Positions 56,939-64,000 of a stretch of 64,000 nucleotides of DNA are shown piece by piece. The notes beneath the pieces were generated by a model. That model did not search any database. It was not told where the DNA came from and saw only the letters and a program-made list of their open reading frames with translations. The position numbers and the translations under genes were made by a program. The stretch is from Pelobates cultripes (lineage: Eukaryota > Chordata > Amphibia > Anura > Pelobatidae), in NCBI GenBank assembly GCA_933207985.1, contig OW240913.1, positions 279,421,602 through 279,485,601 of the forward strand. The letters are read 5' to 3'. Position 1 is the stretch's first letter; each line of letters begins with the position of its first letter.

Positions 56939-57395
56939 GAATTGTAAAAAGAAAGGCAACACACTCCTCCCTTATACTCCCAGGCTCTCTCCCCTCTCTT
57001 TCCCACTTCCCTGTCCGAGTTGTCTCCTTCCCCGCCTGAGACCTACTTTCTGGCCAGCGCACAAAATCTACTTAAAACTACTGCTGGTTATGTACTTAAT
57101 CTCCACAGTGTTATGCGCATCTGGGTATGTGGAGGGCGAGAACTTGGAACACACAGCCCATTAAACACATTTGGACCATTTCTTCTGGGGACAAGGGACA
57201 CAGCAAACGAGTGGGCTAAGGATAACTGGACACGCTGACAGTATTGCTTTGGTGAAAAAGTTGGGATATACTCCAGATGAGACCTTCATGTCTCCTTGAT
57301 TTTCTCTGTTTAAATCTGTTAAAATTTCTAGCTGTTCTTATAATATTTCTTGACAAAATCTTCAAAATAAAACTGAAAAGATATTTACAAAAAAG

Positions 57396-58292
57396 AAAGA
57401 AAGGCAGCAGTGACAGTGTCTTTGCACCATAATGACTTCAGTAAGATTAAGATTCCTCAATAATGTAATGTAACCTTACAAAATTGGTCATGCAAAGAAA
57501 TACTGATTGAATACTGGTGAACTCAATGAAAAGAACATGTTTGATAGATATTTAAAGAAGAAGAATTACATCTGTCTTTTCAGCTCCTGAAAAATAAATG
57601 TAGTAAGCATCCTTTGTGCATGTCGTGTTGTGTGCCTTCATTTTTAAGGAGTCTCCTGTTTATTGCTAGGTGGCCACTGCAGTAATTTGAATGTAATGTA
57701 AAAGGAAGACATAAGATAAAGCTGTGCGCAATGACAAATGTAGCTAAAGACAGAAACGGTCAGAGAGAGAAATCAACAATTAAGACAATAATGGATCTGT
57801 TTAAATGAGGAATACTATTACTGAAGCCGGAAACAAATTATTGGGAAGTGTCCATTTCAAACTAGATATGGTTATCAAAAAGTTACAACCGTTTAAAATC
57901 CTTAAATCAAATCATGGGAACCATGGTAGGAGTACGGATATGTGACATTATAAATCATCCACTGGATTCTGTTCAAATGTTTCCAACAGTTAAAGCAAAT
58001 GGCATTTTGAATTCGTCTATGCATAAACTAAAAGGACACTCCAGTCACGTAAACTGCACCAGTGTATCTAAAAGAGCATTATGCAAAAGATATCTAAATT
58101 ATTTAGTGTGTGGGCTTTTTGTTTTTTATGCCAGATGTTCCCTTTTAAACTGGAAAAGTTGATACCTTGCGATTGCCTTGTAGTATCTTTGTGTTGGTCT
58201 AACACACAAGCACAGCATTTTTGTAACACAAAAGAATTAAACATTACAAGCAGACACACGTATCTTCTCATTAATTTGATCAAAAAAATAAT
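57396..58292. other. Intergenic DNA, nothing certain
   Basis: AAAAGGACACTCCAGTCACG at about 58031 looks like a decayed T2 terminus. No gene. Confidence 0.4.
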
Positions 58293-58645
58293 TGTTCAGA
58301 AATGCTTTAGACTTGAGAAAGGGAGTTTCTGCTAAAAGCTTTTCATTTCAAAATTATGTTAGTCCAATTAAAAAGGTATTACAAGATACGAATTTCATCT
58401 TTTTTACATCTGCATCACTGGACTAATATAGCTACAATCTCTATTCTGACACTAATATATATATAGTCAGTAAGTACATTGTTAAACAGATGTGCACACA
58501 CCAGTCAAGTCAAAATACTTGCTTTTACCAAAAAAATCTCTCATTTGCAGGGATGTTACTAACTCAATGGATTCTGGCCGGGCATATGCAGATGAGTTCA
58601 ATAAAGAATCGCTTTTTTGCCTCATTATTCTATTTTAAACATGAA
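58293..58645 (+). repeat. Interspersed repeat, uninterrupted copy
   Basis: TCAGAAATGCTTTAGACTTG ... TTAGTCCAATTAAAAAGGTA ... CACACCAGTCAAGTCAAAAT ... GGGCATATGCAGATGAGTTC. It is the uninterrupted counterpart of 40288-40459 plus 46468-46660. The family is not identified. Confidence 0.75.
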
Positions 58646-59532
58646 TTCCTTAGAGTTTATGTTTGCTGTTAGTGGTTCTTATTTATATGTGAGAAAGAAC
58701 AGTTTCTGCATTGCACATGGAGACAGTCCTTTATTTTCTAGGTATTCGTATGGATGTCTAACATACACTGATCAGCCACAACATTAACCCCTTGAGGACC
58801 GATTACGGTTCAGGACCGGCATCGGTAACATACCGTTGAGTACTGGTGACTGTCCTGAACCGTCATAATAGAAAACGGGCAGCAGGAGCGATCAGAGATC
58901 GCTTCCGCCGAAGTCCTGCTGTTACTATCTGCCCAGCATCCCAAGCAGATAGTAACAGCCAATTACGGCGTGTGAGTGATCCGCGATCGCTCACAATTGG
59001 CTGCTGTCAAAGTGGGTGCTTTGACACTGATCTCTGCCCCTCTCTCCTCTGTAGCGTTTTGTGAGGTGAGAGACAGTTCAGTTTGTGATAGTTTGTTGCC
59101 AGTGTCAAAGTGTTGCTAGAAGTTTCAAAACCTGTGAAAAAGTAAAAAATATTTTGACCCCTTCCCTGCCAAGTCCTGTTACAGCAGTGCATTTGAACTG
59201 TCTGTATTTTTTTTTATTATTTTTTTTTGCCCTTAAGGGTTTTTTGGTCAAAAAACTGTTTTAGTGTGTTTTAGACTCTTTTTTTTTATAAGTGTCAAAT
59301 TTTAGTCAGTCAGTTTTCTTCCCCCAAATCTCCATTAGATTATTTTTGCAGGAGTTAGTTTAGGGATTGCCGCTAAAGGACGTTTTAGTCTGTTTTAGTC
59401 TATTTTTATTTTTTTTAAAAAGAATTGTTAGCAATTTGTTAGTTTTGTGTCGGGTAGTGTGTTGGTGAAAAATGCAGCGCATGTACAGCTTGGAGGAGGC
59501 ATATGCCGTCTTGGCATCAGACTCTGATGCCA

Positions 59533-60090
59533 CTGTGTGTGTGTGTGTCAAGGTGTATGTGTCTGTGTCATGGTCTGTCTGTGTCATGGTTTATGTCTGT
59601 CAAGGTGTGTGCGTGTCTCATGGTATGTGTGTGTGTCTGTCAAGGTGTTTGTTTCTGTCAAGAAATGTGTGTGTCTGTCATGGTATGTGTGTGTCTGTCA
59701 AGGTGTGTGTGTGTATGTCATGGTATGTGTGTGTCTGTCAAGGTGTGTCTGTCATGATGTGAGTGTGTCTGTCAAGACGTGTGTCTGTCAAGTCTATCAT
59801 GGTATGTGTGTGTCTGTCAAGACGTGTGTGTCTGTCAAGTCTATCATGGTATGTGTGTGTCTGTCAAGAGATGTGTGTGTCTGTCATGGTATGTGTGTGT
59901 CATGGAGTGTGTGTGTCTGTAATCTGTCGTGGTATATGTGTGTGTCTGTGTCTGTGTCTGTCATGGTGTATGTGTGTGTCTGTTTAAAAATAGTGTTTTT
60001 ACTCACCTCTTTTTTTCCAACGTCATACTGCGGGACTGGTATAGATTTTTTTCCAGGGCTGCTTTGTATCCCCAGTCCGGCCCTGGTCTA
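59533..60090. repeat. GT-rich minisatellite inside the transposase gene
   Basis: Alternating units TGTGTGTGTCTGTCATGGTA and TGTGTGTCTGTCAAGGTG from 59533 to about 59985, some with an AAGTCTATCATGG variant repeated twice (59792, 59838). A 100-bp non-repetitive tail (GGACTGGTATAGATTTTTTT, then CCCCAGTCCGGCCCTGG) follows. Transposase coding text lies on both sides, so the block is an insertion. Confidence 0.8.
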
Positions 60091-60989
60091 GTGACACGTC
60101 ATCTGTCTGTGAGCTAGCTGCAAAAAGAAGCTGTGCTTCTCCTGCTATGCCGAATGTGGAGGAGGACTGGGTACCTCCACAGTTAGTTGAGCCCAACATC
60201 CCCCCTTTTAGTGCAAACGCAGGCATTAATGTCAATGTGGATGGCTTCTCCCCTATGCAATACATGGAACTATTTTTAGGGGATACCATCTGGAAGGAGA
60301 TTGCTTCCCAGACTAATTTATATGCTACAAATTTTTTTGATGCCAATCCAGGTAGCTATGTAGTCAGGTACATGCTTGGCATCTCACAGATGTCCCTGAA
60401 CTCAAAATATTCTGGGCTCTTACAATGGGGATAATAAAAAGCCATCAATTCACTCTTACTGGAGCACCAACCCAATCTGTTCTAGTCCAGTGTACTCCCA
60501 AACCATGTCTAGAACAAGATATGAATTGGTGCGGAGATACTTACATTTCAATGACAATACCCTCTGTCACCCGAGAGATCACCCCCAATATGATAGGCTT
60601 CAGAAAATATGCCCACTGGTAGACCATCTATTCTACAGCACAGATTTTCAGAAGTTTATACTCCCCAACAAAATTTATCCATTGATGAATCCTTAATGAA
60701 ATACAAAGGGAGATTAGGATTCAAATAATACATTCCCTCAAAGCGCACTAGGTATGGCGTCAAATTGTACAAATTGTGTGAGAGCAAAAGTTGCTATACG
60801 TTTGCCTTTCGCGTATATGAGGGGAAAGATGGTCAATTGGACCCTCCTGGCTGTCCTGACTCGCTGGGGACAAGTGGGAAAATTGTTTGGGACCTACTTT
60901 TTCAATAAAGGTTACCACCTTTATGCGGATAATTTTTATAGCAGTGTCCGTTTGTTTAAATCGCTTTATGGTCACAATTCACTGATAAT

Positions 60990-62180
60990 CATGCACTCAC
61001 AGAACTAATGTGGTTTCCACGGCACACAAGACCCAAACACAACCACATGCTACCTACCACGTCTCTAACTCTTGCTATGTGGGACACATATCAGAAAAGG
61101 CACAAAGATTACCTCTCCATCTCGCCAACAACCCCTATTGTGGCAATAGCGACTCTATTACCTACTTTCTCCGCGACCATATGGACCGCGTGCGGAATAT
61201 ACCAAGTACAACAACTCCTAGCTGGCCAAAAAATGCACACGTTCCAACATCTTCAAACCACATTTGGATTACCCAAATCCGCCTTTCTCACCTACCTTCA
61301 ACTAAAGTCCTGGCTCACAAAGCAACTACCTATAACGACTTCTGCAAAAGGCAAAACAACACACCTACATACACTACATCTTACAGACCTTTGTATCCAA
61401 CAAAAAACCCCCACCAAAGTCATTTCTACAATATATGCACTCCTCACAAGACAACTGCCCACTGGGAAACCCTCCTTTGTCAAAGCATGGGAGGCAGACT
61501 TCCAAAAGACACTGGACCAAAACCAGTGGACAAAAATTTACTTAGCAAACAAGACGCTCACCCTATGCAATGCACACATTGAACTAACCAGAAAGGTCCT
61601 CTACCGTTGGTATATGGTACCTGCAAAACTCAAACACATAGACCCAAACAAGTCAGACTTATGCTGGAGGTGTAAAATGGCCTCCGGAACTATGTACCAC
61701 ATATGGTGGACGTGCCACAAAATCTCAAGGTTTTGGGAATTAGTGGGGCTACTAATTAAAGACTCAACGACGGTAACAATCCCATTAAGCCCGGAGATAT
61801 ATCTTCTCCAACTCCTTCCAATGGACATGACAAAAGCCGCACAATACTTAACTTACCACGTATTAGTAGCAGCTCTATCTACCATCAGTAGAGCTTGGCT
61901 CTCTGAAGCTCCTCCTGACATAACTTCTTGCATCCAGATAATCCAAACCACCAAGACATATGAAATTATGGCTAGACAAACTAGACCCCTCAAACCGTTC
62001 TGGAGGGAAGCTTGGAAGCTTTGGGACTCAGGCCTACTCAAACAGGAAACCCTGTCTATGTCTAGAGCTACACGCTCCCCACCCACACATCAAGGGATTA
62101 AGACCACCTAAGGAACAATACAGCTAAACGCACCACACACTTCAACCACATGGCATATGGAGATCGAAATCTCTCTCATA
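60990..62180 (+). mobile_element. Truncated L1 inserted in the piggyBac gene
   Basis: Transposase text stops after LFKSLYGHNS (about 60983) and resumes at KAKFKKGEC (about 62186). Between them is L1 ORF2 sequence only, described in the next entry. No poly(A) tail or target duplication was found, so the junctions are accurate to about 20 bases only. Confidence 0.82.
61008..62111 (+). CDS. L1 ORF2 C-terminal fragment, open 367 codons
   Basis: An unbroken frame reads MWFPRHTRPKHNHMLPTTSL, then KTLDQNQWTKIYLANKTLTL, then LYRWYMVPAKLKHID, then the zinc knuckle CWRCKMASGTMYHIWWTCHK, and ends TRSPPTHQGIKTT. This is the region after the reverse transcriptase in frog-type L1 ORF2p. The CCHC (CWRC...HIWWTC) is complete. 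RT and endonuclease are absent, so it cannot retrotranspose itself. The ATG is internal to L1, so the frame is a remnant rather than a proven gene. Its clean state contrasts with the decayed piggyBac gene around it. Confidence 0.8.
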   Translation: MWFPRHTRPKHNHMLPTTSLTLAMWDTYQKRHKDYLSISPTTPIVAIATLLPTFSATIWTACGIYQVQQLLAGQKMHTFQHLQTTFGLPKSAFLTYLQLKSWLTKQLPITTSAKGKTTHLHTLHLTDLCIQQKTPTKVISTIYALLTRQLPTGKPSFVKAWEADFQKTLDQNQWTKIYLANKTLTLCNAHIELTRKVLYRWYMVPAKLKHIDPNKSDLCWRCKMASGTMYHIWWTCHKISRFWELVGLLIKDSTTVTIPLSPEIYLLQLLPMDMTKAAQYLTYHVLVAALSTISRAWLSEAPPDITSCIQIIQTTKTYEIMARQTRPLKPFWREAWKLWDSGLLKQETLSMSRATRSPPTHQGIKTT

Positions 62181-62800
62181 AAGGCCAAATTTAAAAAAGG
62201 TGAATGTTAAGCTCTGCGCAAAGCTAAAGTGCTTGCAATAAAATTTAAGGACAGGAAGGATGTTAACATGCTAACCACCATCCATGACGAAAGCATGTCA
62301 GACGTCACTGTCCGAGGCAGAGTACATTCCAAACCTATTTGCATCAGGGTTTATAATAGGCACATGGGGGTTGTAGATTTGGCTGATCAGCTGATGCAGC
62401 CATATCTTATTTTAAGAAAAACTAAAGCCTGGTATAAAAAGGTGGCTATCTATTTGATGCAAGTAGCAACCCACAATTAGTTTTTAATTTTTAAAAAAAT
62501 GAATCCTGGAAAAACCACCCTTCTCCAATGTCAACTTAAAGGGATTTCCACAATAATTTATGGAGATGGTTCAGTTGAAGTTCCAACAACTGTACCAAAG
62601 GAATCCAGAATTGGTGCTACGCATTTTATTTTTAATATATCGCCAACGGCAAATAAAACAAATCCCCAGAAATGTTGCCAGGTCTGTTATAAGAAAGGGA
62701 AAAGGACAGATTCCCCTTTTCACTGTCCCGATTGCCCTTCAAAACCTGGACTGTGTATTGGAACTTTTTGAGATCTACCACACAGAACATACCTTTTTGT

Positions 62801-63082
62801 AATACTTGTTCTTTAATTTTTTTTTGTTTCTTTTAAAAGCGGAAAATTTTAGTTAGTCAGTTTCCTTTCCCCAAGTCTCCAGTTAGATTCTTTTTGCAGG
62901 AGTTAGTTTAGAAATTGCTGCTAAAGGTGCATTTGATACCTGCACATTTGGTTAAAAAGGTTAAAGTTTTCTGGCAGAAATCTAAAAGCAATGTGTGTAT
63001 AAAAAACAGATTTCAAACATTACCACCACACACTTTCTCTAAATATTTTGGGGGGGAAATGGTTGGGGAAAAGAAGTCAAAA
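62801..63082 (+). other. piggyBac 3' non-coding region
   Basis: GTTAGTCAGTTTCCTTTCCC, then CAGGAGTTAGTTTAGAAATT, echoes 59305-59372 in the leader (GTCAGTCAGTTTTCTTCCCC, GCAGGAGTTAGTTTAGGGAT). The transposase gene is thus flanked by a direct repeat of about 70 bp. Confidence 0.7.
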
Positions 63083-64000
63083 CCTTGAATGTGTACTTTA
63101 TACAAATATATACTTTCAAGCCATAAATTCAACTTAGGGGATGGAAAAATGCACCACACTCAACATGTGCCTAGCAAAGCAAGCAAACTATATTCAGCCA
63201 AAATGGGCAAGTCCAAAATTTGTTATTGTAAAATCATGGCAAACCAATGCATGGGGGGCACAGGTGTACTCAGGGGACTTTGCAGACAAAACACTGGGGT
63301 GGTTTCTGGCAATCTTCATATAACCTACTGGCTATAATCAAAAAGCAGAATTAAAAAATTATCACCATGCAAGTTCTCTGAAAAATGTTTTAGCACAATG
63401 GTTGTGGGAAGAATGTTAAAACACCCCATATACAATACCCTGGAATGTCTACTTGATAAAAATATATACTTTCATGATGGTAACAGTAACTGGGGGATGC
63501 AAACTGAAGATAGGCCAAGCATACCTACATATCAAGTTGAAAAACTGACATACAAAAGTCTTTATCGTGGCCTTTGAGCCCCCAAACAACCCAGCAATCC
63601 TATGCATGGGTGGTATCACTGTACTCATGAGATGTTGCTGAACACATATTGGGGTGTTGTTTGGCAGTGATACATAACAGGATCTGTTAATTCATGCCTA
63701 AAGTACAATGTGTATGAAAAAAACACACACAAAATTACTACCCAAATGTTTGACAAAGGCTGGTGGTAAATTCTATGCATGAAAAGTGTTAAAATACCAC
63801 CATTTAAGATACCCTGGGTTGTCTGCTTTTCGGAAATATATGGTTTGATGGGGGTAAAATACATTGGCTGGCTTAAAAAATGTCCCAAATAGGACATGGG
63901 TGCAGATTGACTACATGTCAAGATTCCAAGTTGGAAAACGGATGTGCGCACCTGCCAAATGTGTCTTTTTAGCCCCTTACAACCTGACAAGACTATGCAT
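63083..64000 (+). repeat. Diverged tandem blocks in piggyBac 3' region, about 360-bp period
   Basis: Related lines recur: GAATGTGTACTTTATACAAA (63087), GAATGTCTACTTGATAAAAA (63443) and GGTTGTCTGCTTTTCGGAAA (63815), each followed by TATATACTTTCA-like text. AATGCATGGGGGGCACAGGT (63245) is echoed by CTATGCATGGGTGGTATCAC (63600), and the last bases GACTATGCAT begin another. At least 2.5 units are visible. Confidence 0.75.

Larger units (their letters stand above)
49155..57395 (+). mobile_element. Near full-length L1 LINE, interrupted by other elements
   Basis: A GC-rich leader beginning GGGGAGGAGCGATGACGTAG (about 49159) has the look of a vertebrate L1 5' UTR. A purine-rich stretch (49800-50100), ORF1, ORF2 and a tail with AAAATAAAACTGAAAAGATA (about 57365-57384) follow. 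A Tigger-like element (50454-51069) splits ORF1, the exportin-7-bearing element (51641-52321) lies between ORF1 and ORF2, and a T2 MITE (56502-56938) sits in the 3' part. The endonuclease N-terminus is missing. The outer edges are estimates, as no target duplication was found. Confidence 0.72.
59472..62800 (+). pseudogene. piggyBac transposase, disrupted
   Basis: The start is MQRMYSLEEAYAVLASDSDA (59472-59531). After the minisatellite the frame resumes as PMFNVEEDW-like text (PNVEEDWVPPQLVEPNIPPF). Then DDE_Tnp_1_7 domain blocks: KPSIHSYWSTNPICSSPVYS, TMSRTRYELVRRYLHFNDN, and the three acidic residues of the DDD triad, SIDESLMKYKGR (Asp 60684), LYADNFYSS (Asp 60928) and MGVVDLADQLM (Asp 62376). 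The C-terminal Cys-rich domain CCQVCYKKGKRTDSPFHCPD ends CPSKPGLCIG. Frame shifts (about 60430, 60670, 60900), stops, and the two insertions make it inactive. Confidence 0.9.
58784..64000 (+). mobile_element. piggyBac transposon, runs past the window edge
   Basis: Starts with TTAA then CCCCTTGAGGACCG, inserted into the TTAA of an older sequence (GATCAGCCACAACATTAA). It contains a decayed transposase gene (59472 to about 62800) and a long 3' region with tandem blocks. The right terminus is not in the window unless it lies in the last 100 bases, where AGCCCCTTACAACCTG is only suggestive. It is interrupted by a GT minisatellite and a truncated L1. Confidence 0.85.

Noticed and set aside
59533..59985. 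Regular alternating repeats that look array-like
   Set aside because: Not CRISPR: a eukaryotic window, with no unique spacers. The units abut as a minisatellite.

Overview
The window looks like nuclear DNA from a frog or toad (anuran amphibian). It is AT-rich and intron-rich, and it is crowded with vertebrate mobile elements: L1 and L2 LINEs, a chromodomain-bearing Ty3/gypsy element, a piggyBac transposon, and many short TTAA-flanked elements starting TTAAAGGRAC, which match the T2 (Kolobok) MITE family described in Xenopus. The species cannot be fixed from the sequence alone.

The left 38 kb holds the 3' end of one gene on the + strand. Six exons (165-389, 18117-18268, 18950-19100, 30280-30486, 34381-34556, 36223-36370) join in phase into the last 352 codons of ASCC3, the large Ski2-like helicase of the ASCC / ribosome-quality-trigger complex. 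They cover its C-terminal Sec63 region and the stop codon at 36368-36370. A 3' untranslated region follows, with a plausible poly(A) signal at 38155. The introns carry at least six T2-type MITEs, a piggyBac-derived MITE, two large fold-back elements, a 1.6-kb inverted-repeat element with internal duplications, a 5'-truncated L2 LINE and several tandem repeats. A few repeat-poor stretches (about 14.3-14.8, 22.7-23.1, 26.0-26.6 and 27.1-27.5 kb) look like possible conserved non-coding elements. The neighbouring gene in other vertebrates is SIM1, which has distal enhancers.

From 38.2 kb to the end no host gene is seen; the region is nested transposons. An unclassified repeat is split by a minus-strand, 5'-truncated L1 (about 40.46-46.28 kb). 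That L1 is itself split by a decayed Ty3/gypsy chromovirus (40946-45374) with gag, protease, RT, RNase H, integrase and chromodomain remnants. Next comes a 5'-truncated L2 LINE (47.46-48.80 kb) with one in-frame stop, then a near full-length plus-strand L1 (about 49.15-57.4 kb). This L1 is interrupted by a Tigger-like element and by a 0.7-kb inverted-repeat element carrying a piece of exportin-7 (XPO7) coding sequence. The last 5 kb (58784 to the edge) is a piggyBac element. Its transposase gene is broken by frameshifts, by a GT minisatellite and by a truncated L1 that still has a 367-codon open frame.

The most unusual features are the exportin-7 fragment inside a small transposon, the multi-level nesting, a perfect 97-bp copy of part of an LTR inside a CT-rich tract 1.6 kb away, and possible mobilisation of a local piggyBac MITE by the same family as the large piggyBac copy.
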